This document shows, piece after piece, positions 29,487-38,660 of a stretch of DNA of 64,000 nucleotides. Under the pieces are notes generated by a model. It made no database searches. It saw only the letters and a program-made list of their open reading frames with translations, and had not been told where the DNA came from. Position 1 is the first letter of the stretch; each line of letters opens with the position of its first letter. Both the position numbers and the translations under genes were made by a program. The DNA lies in NCBI RefSeq assembly GCF_016908515.1, contig NZ_JAFBEA010000009.1, positions 62,001 to 126,000 on the forward strand, given 5' to 3'. The DNA comes from Virgibacillus halotolerans. GTDB lineage: Bacteria > Bacillota > Bacilli > Bacillales > Amphibacillaceae.

Positions 29487-30342
29487 TATGGAACAAACCA
29501 AGCAATATGAAGTCCTGCAATGGGCTTCTCTTTTTTTAGAAAACCATCAGCGAGAACCAAAGGTAGCGGAAATATTACTGCAGCATTATTTAAACATCTC
29601 ACGTTCAAAATTTTATACCATGATGCGGGATCCGATTGCTGAGGATGTCATCAAGCTATTTAAAAGTGCAATCAAGCAACATGCCACGTCAGGCATTCCT
29701 GTCCAGCATCTAATAGGGTATGAAATGTTTTACGGACGCGAATTCGCGGTGAATAAGCACGTGCTGATCCCTAGGCCGGAAACGGAAGAACTTGTGCAGC
29801 ATGTGATACAAACCGCTGGCCAGCATCAACGCCCGCTTACGATTGTTGATGTTGGTACGGGAAGCGGAATTATTGCGATTACGCTCGCCTTGGAGCTTGT
29901 ACATGCAACCGTTTATGCGACGGACATTTCTACGACTGCACTGGAAGTAGCACAAAAGAATGCGGAACAGCTACAAGCTAATGTGACTTTCCTAGAGGGT
30001 GACTTTTTACAGCCGCTTCAGAAGGAAAATATTCAAGCAGATATCGTCGTTTCGAATCCACCTTACATTGCCCGGGCAGAGGAAGCACTTTTAGCGGATA
30101 CAGTGAAAAACTTCGATCCTGAGCTTGCTTTGTTTGCTGAAGATAATGGACTAGCTGCCTATAGACTGATTATCGAGCAAAGCAAAAAAGTCGCGAAACG
30201 GCACGCGGTGTTAGCATTTGAAATTGGCGATGCCCAAAGTGAAGCTGTCCGTTCATTGATCAAAGAAACCTACCCAACCAGTAACGTACACACAATCAAA
30301 GATATAAACAAAAAAGACCGCATTATCTACGCACAACTGTAA
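29479..30342 (+). CDS. prmC: Release factor glutamine methyltransferase PrmC
   Basis: S-adenosylmethionine-dependent N5-methylation of the glutamine in the release factor GGQ motif. The 287 aa have an N-terminal helical domain that binds the release factor, then the methyltransferase fold with [13 protein letters not shown] and the catalytic NPPY near 193-196 (VSNPPYIAR). The start may be GTG 29479 (GGAG 7 nt upstream, 8-nt overlap with prfA) or ATG 29488 (AGGTG 6 nt upstream); both are plausible. Translationally coupled to prfA, as in most bacteria. Confidence 0.94.
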   Translation: MNNMEQTKQYEVLQWASLFLENHQREPKVAEILLQHYLNISRSKFYTMMRDPIAEDVIKLFKSAIKQHATSGIPVQHLIGYEMFYGREFAVNKHVLIPRPETEELVQHVIQTAGQHQRPLTIVDVGTGSGIIAITLALELVHATVYATDISTTALEVAQKNAEQLQANVTFLEGDFLQPLQKENIQADIVVSNPPYIARAEEALLADTVKNFDPELALFAEDNGLAAYRLIIEQSKKVAKRHAVLAFEIGDAQSEAVRSLIKETYPTSNVHTIKDINKKDRIIYAQL

Positions 30343-30386
30343 AGAAAGGCGGTCGATCAACGAATTAATATTTTACGAGAATACTA

Positions 30387-30416
30387 GTTTAAATTCATCA
30401 CCCCCTGTCCATACTA
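30387..30416 (+). promoter_or_regulatory. Candidate sigma-F promoter of spoIIR
   Basis: GTTTA (30387-30391), a 15-bp spacer and GTCCATACTA (30407-30416), against the sigma-F consensus GYWTA and GGNRANANTW (two mismatches in the -10). The predicted start is about 25 nt before the coding region. B. subtilis spoIIR is a known early forespore sigma-F gene. Confidence 0.5.
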
Positions 30417-30447
30417 AGAATAGATCAAGGGAGAGGGGAACTAAACG

Positions 30448-31056
30448 ATGAGGAAACTAGTATTTTTTGCTTTCATACTTATAATTTTATTTTTCGCCGT
30501 ACCGGTAAAAGGTGTTGGACAACAAGCTGAGTCAGCGGATGATTATCAGGTTATTCCGGATGAAGCGATTCGTCTGCGGATTCTTGCAAATAGTGATACA
30601 GAAGCAGATCAGGATCTTAAGCGGACCGTTCGTGATCGTGTAAACGAGCAGATCACTGTTTGGGTGAAGGATATCGATACGATTGAGAAAGCTAGAGAGC
30701 TGATAGAGAGTAAAATCCCTGACATCGAGGCGATTGTTGCACAAGTATTAAAAGAAGAAAATGCAGATATCGATTATGAAGTCGAATATGGTAGCGATAT
30801 TAGTTTTCCGGCGAAACTTTACGGCCCCTATCTATATCCAGCGGGGGAATATGAGGCAGTACTCATTACACTTGGTGAAGGGCAGGGTGCAAATTGGTGG
30901 TGCGTACTATTTCCACCACTATGCTTTTTAGACTTTTCAAATGGAACAAGTGTGGCAGCGGCTGAAGCTGAAGCGGATGAGGAAGATGTTCAGGAGGAAG
31001 AAACGGAGCAGGTAGAAGTAAAGTTCTTCCTATTTGAGTGGTTTGGTTGGTCATAA
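30448..31056 (+). CDS. spoIIR: Stage II sporulation protein R
   Basis: A secreted forespore signal that leads SpoIIGA to process pro-sigma-E in the mother cell. The 202 aa start with a signal peptide (FFAFILIILFFAVPVKG), followed by IRLRILANSDTEADQDLKRT and YPAGEYEAVLITLGEGQGAN then WWCVLFPPLCFLD, the family signature. The C-terminus has a Glu-rich linker before FFLFEWFGW. GGGAGAGGGG precedes ATG 30448. Shows that the organism sporulates or descends from sporulating ancestors. Confidence 0.95.
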   Translation: MRKLVFFAFILIILFFAVPVKGVGQQAESADDYQVIPDEAIRLRILANSDTEADQDLKRTVRDRVNEQITVWVKDIDTIEKARELIESKIPDIEAIVAQVLKEENADIDYEVEYGSDISFPAKLYGPYLYPAGEYEAVLITLGEGQGANWWCVLFPPLCFLDFSNGTSVAAAEAEADEEDVQEEETEQVEVKFFLFEWFGWS

Positions 31057-31126
31057 TCTCTGAATAGGTGCATAGAATGGTAGTAAAGCAAAAGTTATCT
31101 ATCAAAAAATAGTAGAGGTGAATCCC

Positions 31127-31528
31127 ATGCATATGATCAGAGCTCATGACGTTTCATACGACCGATTAAAAGTATTCCTGGAAAAAAATCAAACCGTAGA
31201 TAAAGTAAATTTGCTGAAAAATGGTTATGTCGTGGAAATACAGGATGAAATCGAAGGCTGCTTTATATTGGAAATGATGCGTGAAGGTGAATATTGGTTG
31301 AAACAGCTTTTCATTACAAAAGAACATGCGGCAATGTTGCCTGTGCTATTGGAAGCAATTCTCACACTGGCAAAACAGCAACGAGCGATCGTTGTCTATG
31401 TGCACAGTTATCAACCGGTTGTGGATATATTATTGGAAGCGCTACAATTCCATCCACAAAAAGAAAAGGATTTCGTGGATAAACATGAAATAAACAAGGG
31501 AAATTGGTGGTCTTACAGTGTTTCTTAA
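31127..31528 (+). CDS. ywlB: YwlB-like N-acetyltransferase-fold protein
   Basis: A small protein of 133 aa resembling a GNAT fold in its strand pattern (GYVVEIQDEIEGCFILEM, YWLKQLFI, IVVYVHSYQPVVDILLEA, GNWWSYSV). Substrate unknown. The start ATG 31127 is 6 nt from AGAGGTG; a GTG at 31118 forms part of that site. Named by position between spoIIR and ywlC. It is followed by a dense DnaA-box region. Confidence 0.7.
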   Translation: MHMIRAHDVSYDRLKVFLEKNQTVDKVNLLKNGYVVEIQDEIEGCFILEMMREGEYWLKQLFITKEHAAMLPVLLEAILTLAKQQRAIVVYVHSYQPVVDILLEALQFHPQKEKDFVDKHEINKGNWWSYSVS

Positions 31529-31532
31529 GAAC

Positions 31533-31690
31533 ATATACACAATATCCACAAGAGGTTGTGAATAACTTGTGTGAATGCTGTGCATAACTATTGTGATATG
31601 TGCATAACTTTAATAAAAATAATAAAAAAAGCGAATGTATAACAATTAATCTGTGGATAAAAGCCTGCAGATTTTTTGTTTTTATCCACA
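31533..31690. promoter_or_regulatory. DnaA-box cluster between ywlB and ywlC
   Basis: Perfect TTATNCACA boxes lie on the minus strand at 31557-31565, 31579-31587, 31599-31607 and 31652-31660 and on the plus strand at 31682-31690. Two abutting one-mismatch boxes are at 31533-31541 (ATATACACA) and 31542-31550 (ATATCCACA). An AT-rich tract lies between (31608-31632). Another perfect box is inside ywlC (32102-32110). In B. subtilis the ywlC region is, from memory, one of the stable DnaA-binding sites outside oriC. A titration or ywlC-regulating role is inferred. Confidence 0.85.
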
Positions 31691-31747
31691 TTTTGCGTAA
31701 ATAGCTGTTATCCTCTAAAATATAAAATAGGAAAAGAGGTAACAGCA

Positions 31748-32776
31748 ATGAGACAAACCAAACGTTGGTATTTAAAAAATGATACAACCTATAATCAAGA
31801 AGCATTAATAGAGGCTGCAAATCTGCTGACAAGTGGGGAAACGGTAGCCTTCCCGACTGAAACAGTTTATGGATTAGGGGCAGATGCCACCAATGAAACA
31901 GCCATCATGAAAATTTTCCAGGCAAAGGGACGCCCGCAAGATAATCCGTTAATTGCACATGTAGCAACAAAAGAACAATTACTAAAGCTTGTGGATGGAT
32001 TACCTGCCTATGCAGAAAAGCTTGTGGATCAATTTTCACCAGGCCCCTTAACTTTTGTATTGCCGGAAAATGGGACGTGCGCAGCGAATGTAACTGCTGG
32101 GTTATCCACAATTGCGGTAAGAATCCCGGATCATCCGGTCGCACAACAATTATTAAAACAATGCAATATCCCAATTGCCGCCCCAAGCGCGAATATTTCC
32201 GGAAAACCGAGTCCAACAACGGCAGGCCATGTTTGGACAGATTTACAAGGAAAAATTTCCGGTCTGATCGATGGTGGTCCAACTGGTGTAGGGGTGGAAT
32301 CCACGGTGATTGATTGTACACAAGATATTCCCACTATCCTTAGACCGGGTGGCATTACGAGAGAACAGCTAGAGGCGGTGGTTGGCAGGGTCGGAGTTGA
32401 CCCCGCACTAACGAATAAAACAGATCGTCCGAAAGCGCCGGGAATGAAATATAAACATTATTCTCCAGAGATGCCAATGTGGCTTGTCGCTGGTTCAGCG
32501 AGAAAAATCCAGGAAGTTGTGGACAAAGAGCGAAGTAAAGGACAGCGAATTGGTGTACTAGCAAGCCTCGAAACAGCGGAAAAAATAAATGCGGACGAGG
32601 TGATGTCATTGGGTAAGGAAATGGACGAGATAACGGCTAATTTATACACTGGCTTGCGTACTTATAAATCGAATGACATAGATATGATTATATGTGAAGC
32701 TTTTCCCGAAACAGGGATTGGCGAAGCTGTGATGAACCGTTTAAAAAAAGCTGCCAGTATTTATATTCGTGACTAG
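31748..32776 (+). CDS. ywlC: L-threonylcarbamoyladenylate synthase, Sua5/YwlC type
   Basis: Makes threonylcarbamoyl-AMP from threonine, bicarbonate and ATP for the t6A37 modification of ANN-reading tRNAs. The 342 aa contain the YrdC domain (VAFPTETVYGLGADA, AKGRPQDNPLIAH, IAAPSANISGKPSPT) and the C-terminal Sua5 extension (PGMKYKHYSPEMPMWLV, ICEAFPETGIGEAVMNRLKK). ATG 31748 follows AAAGAGGT. The upstream in-frame start at 31676 would run through the DnaA boxes and is rejected. Confidence 0.94.
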   Translation: MRQTKRWYLKNDTTYNQEALIEAANLLTSGETVAFPTETVYGLGADATNETAIMKIFQAKGRPQDNPLIAHVATKEQLLKLVDGLPAYAEKLVDQFSPGPLTFVLPENGTCAANVTAGLSTIAVRIPDHPVAQQLLKQCNIPIAAPSANISGKPSPTTAGHVWTDLQGKISGLIDGGPTGVGVESTVIDCTQDIPTILRPGGITREQLEAVVGRVGVDPALTNKTDRPKAPGMKYKHYSPEMPMWLVAGSARKIQEVVDKERSKGQRIGVLASLETAEKINADEVMSLGKEMDEITANLYTGLRTYKSNDIDMIICEAFPETGIGEAVMNRLKKAASIYIRD

Positions 32777-32815
32777 TAAACACATGTATTATCTTAATGT
32801 ACCACCTATCATAAT

Positions 32816-32858
32816 CCCCCTTGGGCATGCATATATTTTAAAAGCATGTCCAAGGGGG
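32816..32858 (+). promoter_or_regulatory. Hairpin sequestering the mntP Shine-Dalgarno
   Basis: CCCCCTTGGGCATGC (32816-32830) pairs with GCATGTCCAAGGGGG (32844-32858), 14 of 15 pairs Watson-Crick and one G-U, with a 13-nt loop. The right arm contains the AAGGGGG ribosome-binding site of mntP, whose ATG is at 32866. In an mRNA that includes both arms translation should be blocked. A CATAAT (32810-32815) just before the left arm could start a shorter transcript. Confidence 0.75.
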
Positions 32859-32865
32859 AAGACGT

Positions 32866-33426
32866 ATGTCATTACAAGCGCATTATTTAGGGGAAATAAT
32901 CACATTATTATTTATGGCTGTTGCATTGGGAATGGATGCATTTTCTGTAGGTCTCGGTCTTGGCATGCAACAGCTAAGACTGAAAAAGATTGCATTCATT
33001 GGATCCATTATCGGTGTGTTTCATATTATTATGCCGTTTATTGGCATTGTTTTAGGACATGCGATCTCAGGTAAGATTGGCCATGTAACCACATTCGCCG
33101 GCGGTCTACTGCTGGTTGGGATTGGTGCACATATTTTTTTCAATGCGTTTCATCAGGATCGGAAAATAAATGTTTCCCTTGTTGGACCCGGCATTTATAT
33201 TTTAGCATTTACCGTTAGTATCGATAGTTTTTCCGTCGGACTCAGCCTTGGCTTGTCGGGAGTGAAAACAGTACTCGCCTTACTTTTATTTGGTATGGCC
33301 AGCGCAGTACTTGCATGGGTGGGAATGCTGTTAGGCAGAAAAGTGCATGGCGTGCTTGGTGCATATAGTGAAGTCCTTGGTGGCAGTATTTTATTTGGCT
33401 TTGGATTACTTTTGTTATTTAGCTGA
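32866..33426 (+). CDS. mntP: Manganese efflux pump MntP
   Basis: An integral membrane exporter of Mn(II). The 186 aa have six predicted membrane segments in two homologous halves, each with a conserved aspartate motif (ALGMDAFSVGLGLG near 21-34 and TVSIDSFSVGLSLGLSG near 118-134). AAGGGGG precedes ATG 32866 and is buried in a strong hairpin. Same place as B. subtilis ywlD. No yybP-ykoY riboswitch signature was found in the 89-bp gap. Confidence 0.93.
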   Translation: MSLQAHYLGEIITLLFMAVALGMDAFSVGLGLGMQQLRLKKIAFIGSIIGVFHIIMPFIGIVLGHAISGKIGHVTTFAGGLLLVGIGAHIFFNAFHQDRKINVSLVGPGIYILAFTVSIDSFSVGLSLGLSGVKTVLALLLFGMASAVLAWVGMLLGRKVHGVLGAYSEVLGGSILFGFGLLLLFS

Positions 33427-33573
33427 TTTCCGATGGCTTATATTCGAACACCTCCCTTCTATTGCGAATTCCTATCCCCAGGATAATTCTATTCAAAAGA
33501 TAACGATTTACCCTAACATGCCTGCTCAAAATGTGATATATTTGATGTATGGAAATGTAACGGAGGCACACTA

Positions 33574-34173
33574 ATGAAGATTTTGTTTATCTGTACAGGG
33601 AATACATGTCGAAGTCCGATGGCAGCATCCTTGCTGAAAAATAGGTTACCAGAAGCTGAGGTGCAGTCTGCCGGTATTTTTGCTGGTAAAAATCAGCATG
33701 CAAATCAGTATGCAATTCAGGCGTTAGCACAGCGTAACATTGCGCTGGATCATTATTCACAGCCGGTAACAAACAACCTGTTAAATTGGGCGGATATTGT
33801 ATTAACCATGACGACCAACCATAAACGGACACTGATCATGGATTATCCCGACTTTCAAGATAAGTTTTTCACTTTAAAAGAATATGCGTCAGATGACGAT
33901 AAAAAAGTATGGCAAGAATTAAAAAAGGCTTATGCTGATTATGAAGAAAAACGGAGCCATATCATTCAACAGAATGAGCGTAAAATGAGTCAAACACAGC
34001 TCAACCAATTGCTTGAAAAAAAGCTAGTGAAAGATATTGACCATATTAGAAAACTGGAGTCCTGCATCATTAGTTATGATATTTCTGATCCGTTCGGCGG
34101 CGATTTAAAAGTATATCAGGAGACCATTGATGAACTAGACGAATATATAGATCTGCTCCTTAAAAAAATATAA
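33574..34173 (+). CDS. ywlE: Low molecular weight protein arginine phosphatase with helical insertion
   Basis: Removes phosphate from protein arginine residues, opposing the kinase McsB. The P-loop CTGNTCR spans residues 7-13, with Thr11 as in arginine-specific YwlE, and the general acid Asp172 is in SDPFGGDL. B. subtilis YwlE is about 150 aa; this one is 199 because about 50 charged, probably helical residues (roughly 109-160, with KKAYADYEEKRSHI and KDIDHIRKLESC) are inserted between FTLKEYASD and DPFGG. ATG 33574 has ACGGAGG upstream. The frame is uninterrupted and all catalytic motifs are present. Confidence 0.88.
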   Translation: MKILFICTGNTCRSPMAASLLKNRLPEAEVQSAGIFAGKNQHANQYAIQALAQRNIALDHYSQPVTNNLLNWADIVLTMTTNHKRTLIMDYPDFQDKFFTLKEYASDDDKKVWQELKKAYADYEEKRSHIIQQNERKMSQTQLNQLLEKKLVKDIDHIRKLESCIISYDISDPFGGDLKVYQETIDELDEYIDLLLKKI

Positions 34174-34264
34174 TTTATCTCCAAAACGTCTAAGTCTGAA
34201 ACTTTAGGAGTAAATCCACAAATTAAATAACATATAGCGTTTAAAGAAAGGGTGCGAATAAATC

Positions 34265-34705
34265 ATGAAAGTCATTATTACCGGAGACCATGCAGGAATG
34301 ACCATCCGTAACGAAATCAAAGCACTTTTAGAAGAAAAGGGAATCGACTATGAGGATACAGGCTGCAGCTGTGAAACGTCCGTCGATTATCCGGATTATG
34401 CACTTCCAGCTGCAGAACGGATTGCAAGTGGTGAATTTGACCGCGGTATTTTTATATGTGGGACAGGCATAGGCATGTCGATTGCTGCAAATAAGGTGAA
34501 GGGTGTTCGCTGCGCGTTGACCCATGATGTGTATAGTGCGAAATTAACCCGTCAGCACAATGACTCCAATGCGATTGCACTTGGTGAACGTGTAATTGGG
34601 CCGGGGCTAGCAAGAGAGATTGCTGAAGTTTGGCTGGACACAGCATTTGATGGGGGACGTCACGCCAATCGAATCGGGAAAATTACGACATACGAAGATC
34701 AATAA
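34265..34705 (+). CDS. rpiB: Ribose-5-phosphate isomerase B
   Basis: Interconverts ribose 5-phosphate and ribulose 5-phosphate. The 146 aa have ITGDHAGMTIRNEIK at the N-terminus, SVDYPDYA, the catalytic Cys65 in ICGTGIGMSIAANKV, and RQHNDSNAIALGERVIG. AAAGGGTG precedes ATG 34265. Upstream gap of 91 bp holds no clear terminator. Followed at once by ywlG. Confidence 0.93.
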   Translation: MKVIITGDHAGMTIRNEIKALLEEKGIDYEDTGCSCETSVDYPDYALPAAERIASGEFDRGIFICGTGIGMSIAANKVKGVRCALTHDVYSAKLTRQHNDSNAIALGERVIGPGLAREIAEVWLDTAFDGGRHANRIGKITTYEDQ

Positions 34706-34723
34706 ATGGCAGGTGAGCTTCAC

Positions 34724-35269
34724 ATGACAAATACACGAAATAAAGTGGAACAGGATTTAGAGTCATTAGTAAATGGATGGATCAGCAGTGACTATTTAGA
34801 AGCGGGTGACCTGTTCATAATCGGTTGTTCAACAAGTGAAGTTGCCGGTAAACATATTGGAACTTCCGGGAGTGAGGAGATTGCAGCCATTCTGTTTCGG
34901 GGATTGAAAAAGCTTGCACAGCAAAAACAAATCCAACTTGCATTTCAGTGCTGTGAACATTTGAACCGTGCAATTGTAATAGAAAAAGAAACGGCAAAAG
35001 CCTACGCTTATGATGAAGTGGCTGTTGTACCAATCCCGACGGCGGGCGGTTCAATGGCATCTTACGCCTATAAACATATGGATAACCCGGTTGTCGTGGA
35101 ACATATTCGGGCAGATGCTGGGCTAGACATTGGTGAAACCATGATCGGCATGCATTTAAAACCGGTCGCTGTTCCACTAAGATTCGATCAGAGAAGCATT
35201 GGGGAAGCGCGAGTAAATGGCGCCAGAACGCGACCGAAATTAATCGGTGGCGAACGGGCACAATATTAA
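34724..35269 (+). CDS. ywlG: UPF0340/DUF436 family protein YwlG
   Basis: A conserved protein of 181 aa and unknown function. Family features visible are DLFIIGCSTSEVAGKHIGT near the N-terminus, CCEHLNRAIVIE, and VPIPTAGGSMASYAYK, then the C-terminal RPKLIGGERAQY. ATG 34724 is chosen because AGGTGAG lies 6 nt upstream; an ATG at 34706, directly after the rpiB stop, has no ribosome-binding site. Order rpiB-ywlG-glyA as in B. subtilis. Confidence 0.85.
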   Translation: MTNTRNKVEQDLESLVNGWISSDYLEAGDLFIIGCSTSEVAGKHIGTSGSEEIAAILFRGLKKLAQQKQIQLAFQCCEHLNRAIVIEKETAKAYAYDEVAVVPIPTAGGSMASYAYKHMDNPVVVEHIRADAGLDIGETMIGMHLKPVAVPLRFDQRSIGEARVNGARTRPKLIGGERAQY

Positions 35270-35466
35270 TCACCAAGCTTTGATGATGAAATATAATAGC
35301 TGTTTTATAAAATATTGTTGCTATTCAGTGGGTGGTAAGGGCTGGGATAACAACAGGATACGAAAAGAGCCACTATAATAGTATTCGCCTGCATGGCTGG
35401 CAAAAAAGCATCGTGGGCGGCATACATATTTTAATTATAAAAACAAAAAACGGGAGGCTACATAAT

Positions 35467-36702
35467 ATGGAACATGTGAAACAAGCAGATCATGAACTAT
35501 TCGAAGCAATCCAAGCAGAAAAGAATCGTCAGCAGGAGAAAATTGAGCTAATCGCGTCAGAAAACTTTGTATCTGAAGCGGTAATGGAGGCAATGGGCTC
35601 TGTTTTAACCAACAAATATGCGGAAGGTTATCCAGGAAAAAGATACTATGGTGGTTGTGAACATGTCGACGTAGTAGAAAACCTTGCTCGTGATCGTGCG
35701 AAGCAACTATTCGATGCGGAACACGTCAATGTTCAACCGCATTCTGGCGCACAGGCCAACATGGCGGTTTACTTTTCAGTGCTCGAGCCAGGTGACACGG
35801 TTCTGGGAATGAACTTAAACCATGGTGGACATCTAACACACGGTAGCCCGGTGAACTTCAGCGGTAAATTATATAATTTTGTTGACTATGGTGTTGATAA
35901 AGAAACGGAACAGCTGGATTATGATGTGGTGCTGGAGAAGGCGAAAGAAGTAAAACCAAGAATGATTGTTGCTGGTGCAAGTGCCTACTCGCGTGCAATT
36001 GATTTTGCTAAATTCCGTGAAATCGCTGATGCTGTAGATGCTTATTTAATGGTTGATATGGCACATATCGCAGGACTGGTTGCTACAGGTTTACACCAAA
36101 ACCCAGTACCATATGCAGATTTCGTAACGACAACAACGCATAAGACACTACGTGGTCCACGTGGCGGAATGATTTTATGTAAAGAAGACTTTGCAAAGAA
36201 AATTGATAAGGCAGTATTCCCTGGTATGCAAGGCGGCCCATTAATGCATGTGATTGCAGCCAAGGCAGTATCATTTAAAGAAGCTTTATCAGATGATTTC
36301 AAAGTCTATACAGAACAAATTATTAAAAATGCACAGTGTTTACATGATGCATTAACTGAAGCGGGTGTACGTGTTGTTTCAGGTGGAACAGATAATCATT
36401 TGTTATTACTTGACGTTACGCCACTTGGCCTGACAGGAAAAGTAGCTGAGCAAGTTTTAGATGAAATCGGTATAACAACCAACAAAAATACGATTCCATT
36501 TGATACAGCAAGTCCTTTTATAACAAGTGGTGTACGTATCGGTACAGCGGCAGTCACGACGCGTGGATTTGCTGAAGCGGAAATGAAGGAGATCGCAGCA
36601 ATCATTTCTCTTACGTTAAAAAACCACGAAGACGAAGCGACATTAAAAGAAGCAGAAGAGCGCGTAATTGGTTTAACTAACAAACGTCCATTATATGCAT
36701 AA
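35467..36702 (+). CDS. glyA: Serine hydroxymethyltransferase
   Basis: PLP enzyme converting serine and tetrahydrofolate to glycine and methylene-tetrahydrofolate. The 411 aa start at [11 protein letters not shown], with [11 protein letters not shown] and the PLP lysine K226 in [19 protein letters not shown] is 7 nt before ATG 35467; upstream in-frame codons (from 35332) carry no family similarity. The 197-bp leader has two TATAAT words (35290, 35374) without strong -35 partners. Confidence 0.96.
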   Translation: MEHVKQADHELFEAIQAEKNRQQEKIELIASENFVSEAVMEAMGSVLTNKYAEGYPGKRYYGGCEHVDVVENLARDRAKQLFDAEHVNVQPHSGAQANMAVYFSVLEPGDTVLGMNLNHGGHLTHGSPVNFSGKLYNFVDYGVDKETEQLDYDVVLEKAKEVKPRMIVAGASAYSRAIDFAKFREIADAVDAYLMVDMAHIAGLVATGLHQNPVPYADFVTTTTHKTLRGPRGGMILCKEDFAKKIDKAVFPGMQGGPLMHVIAAKAVSFKEALSDDFKVYTEQIIKNAQCLHDALTEAGVRVVSGGTDNHLLLLDVTPLGLTGKVAEQVLDEIGITTNKNTIPFDTASPFITSGVRIGTAAVTTRGFAEAEMKEIAAIISLTLKNHEDEATLKEAEERVIGLTNKRPLYA

Positions 36703-36713
36703 AACGGAAGAAG

Positions 36714-36748
36714 AGGATATCCCTTTTTTAGCGTGGATATCCTTTTCG
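36714..36748 (+). terminator. Terminator after glyA
   Basis: AGGATATCC (36714-36722) pairs with GGATATCCT (36735-36743) across 12 nt and is followed by TTTCG. Moderate strength. Confidence 0.7.
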
Positions 36749-36848
36749 TTTGTCGTAAATTATTATAAGAACATATATTAACTTGAAAGCTGGGAGTTTT
36801 TTCAGTACAATTTTAAAGATACAACAAATTCGAAGGAGTGAGCGGCAA

Positions 36849-37478
36849 ATGTCAAAGGTTTTCGTACTGGATCATCCGTTAATTCAACACAAATTAACGT
36901 ACATAAGGGATAAAAACACAGGAACAAAAGAGTTCCGTGAATTGGTTGATGAAGTTGCAACATTGATGGCTTTTGAAATCACAAGAAATTTAGCGCTACA
37001 AGTTAAAACGATCGAAACACCAGTTAAGGAAACAAACGCGAAGGTATTAGCTGGTAAAAAAATTGGGCTTATCCCTATTTTACGTGCGGGATTGGGCATG
37101 GTCGATGGCATGTTAAACTTGATTCCAGCAGCCAAAGTAGGTCATGTTGGCTTATATCGTGATCCGAAAACATTAGAACCGGTAGAATATTATATTAAGT
37201 TACCGTCTGACATTTCCGAACGTGAATTGATCGTGCTTGATCCGATGCTTGCAACAGGAGGTTCAGCAAACGATGCCATCCATTCCTTGAAAAAGCGTGG
37301 TGCGAAGAACATTCAGCTCATGTGTTTGGTGGCTGCTCCTGAGGGCGTGGAAAAAATCCAGGAAGAACATCCGGATGTTGATATATATTTAGGTGCACTT
37401 GACGAAGCATTAGATGATAAAGGCTATATTGTCCCAGGACTTGGTGACGCGGGTGATCGCCTGTTTGGTACAAAGTAA
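36849..37478 (+). CDS. upp: Uracil phosphoribosyltransferase
   Basis: Salvages uracil to UMP with PRPP. The 209 aa have [18 protein letters not shown] at the start, [15 protein letters not shown], and the PRPP loop [15 protein letters not shown], ending [20 protein letters not shown] precedes ATG 36849; a longer start at 36783 lies in the leader. Only 15 bp separate it from mnaA. Confidence 0.96.
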   Translation: MSKVFVLDHPLIQHKLTYIRDKNTGTKEFRELVDEVATLMAFEITRNLALQVKTIETPVKETNAKVLAGKKIGLIPILRAGLGMVDGMLNLIPAAKVGHVGLYRDPKTLEPVEYYIKLPSDISERELIVLDPMLATGGSANDAIHSLKKRGAKNIQLMCLVAAPEGVEKIQEEHPDVDIYLGALDEALDDKGYIVPGLGDAGDRLFGTK

Positions 37479-37493
37479 ATTAATGGAGAGACG

Positions 37494-38612
37494 ATGATGG
37501 AGAAGCGTATTAAAGTGATGACGATATTTGGTACAAGGCCAGAGGCGATTAAAATGGCGCCGCTTGTACGTGAATTGAAAACACGTCCACAGGAATTCGA
37601 GCCAATCGTTACGGTTACAGCGCAGCATCGTGAAATGCTGGATCAGGTATTGGATATCTTTCATATAACACCGGATTATGATTTAAATATCATGAAGCAA
37701 AACCAGACACTTGCACAAATTACGACCCGCGCGCTTGAGGGGTTGGATGAAGTGATGAAGGCAACGAATCCCGATATCGTACTCGTACATGGAGACACAA
37801 CGACAACATTTGCGGCTTCGCTTGCAGCCTATTACAATCAAATTGTTGTTGGTCACGTGGAAGCTGGACTACGTACATGGAATAAGTATTCACCTTATCC
37901 GGAAGAGATGAATCGTCAGCTTACCGGTATTATGGCGGATTTACATTTTTCACCAACAGAGATGGCTAAACAAAATCTATTGAATGAAAGTAAACCAGCA
38001 GATCGGATCTATGTAACAGGTAATACAGCAATCGACGCGCTAAAAACAACGGTAAATGAAGCCTACACGAGCCCGGTGCTGGACGCTTTGGGTGATAAAC
38101 GACTTGTTTTGATGACAGCCCATCGCAGGGAAAACCTCGGCGATAACATGCAGCAAATGTTTCGTGCAGTGAAGCGACTTGTTGAAGCGCATGATGATAT
38201 TCAAGTGATTTATCCTGTACACTTAAACCCGGTTGTCAGGAAAACGGCTGCGAGTATTTTAGGAAATGATGACCGTATTCAATTAATTGAACCGCTCGAC
38301 GTTATCGATTTTCATAACTTTGCAGCACATGCACACCTGATTATTACGGATTCTGGGGGTGTGCAGGAAGAGGCACCTTCCCTTGGTGTACCTGTGTTGG
38401 TTTTACGTGATACAACGGAACGACCAGAAGGAATCACCGCTGGGACATTGAAGTTAGCTGGAACAGATGAGGATACGATTTTTAATCTGGCCCATGAACT
38501 GTTAGCTGATCAAACAGCACATGATCAAATGGCCAAAGCATCGAACCCATATGGCGATGGCGAAGCATCAAGACGGATAGCAGACGCTATTGTAGATTAT
38601 TTTGGCAGTTAA
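37494..38612 (+). CDS. mnaA: UDP-N-acetylglucosamine 2-epimerase (non-hydrolysing)
   Basis: Interconverts UDP-GlcNAc and UDP-ManNAc for teichoic acid linkage units or capsule. The 372 aa show FGTRPEAIKMAPLVREL, VHGDTTTTFAASLAAYY, HVEAGLRTWNKYSPYPEEMNR and ITDSGGVQEEAPSLGVPVLV, the WecB/MnaA signature. GGAGAG lies a few bases before ATG 37494; ATG 37497 is an alternative. It is probably co-transcribed with upp. A GC-rich repeat begins about 50 bp after the stop. Confidence 0.94.
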   Translation: MMEKRIKVMTIFGTRPEAIKMAPLVRELKTRPQEFEPIVTVTAQHREMLDQVLDIFHITPDYDLNIMKQNQTLAQITTRALEGLDEVMKATNPDIVLVHGDTTTTFAASLAAYYNQIVVGHVEAGLRTWNKYSPYPEEMNRQLTGIMADLHFSPTEMAKQNLLNESKPADRIYVTGNTAIDALKTTVNEAYTSPVLDALGDKRLVLMTAHRRENLGDNMQQMFRAVKRLVEAHDDIQVIYPVHLNPVVRKTAASILGNDDRIQLIEPLDVIDFHNFAAHAHLIITDSGGVQEEAPSLGVPVLVLRDTTERPEGITAGTLKLAGTDEDTIFNLAHELLADQTAHDQMAKASNPYGDGEASRRIADAIVDYFGS

Positions 38613-38660
38613 GAAAAACCGAGAAAATCACTTGTTTCTTATGGATCCTTTATCAAGTAG

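Noticed and set aside
32777-32865. yybP-ykoY manganese riboswitch before mntP
   Set aside because: The gap is only 89 bp and lacks the conserved multi-helix layout; just one simple hairpin is seen.
35360-35390. PurR box pair upstream of glyA
   Set aside because: Inverted CGAA words are present near 35361 and 35385, but flanking bases and spacing fit the PurBox poorly.
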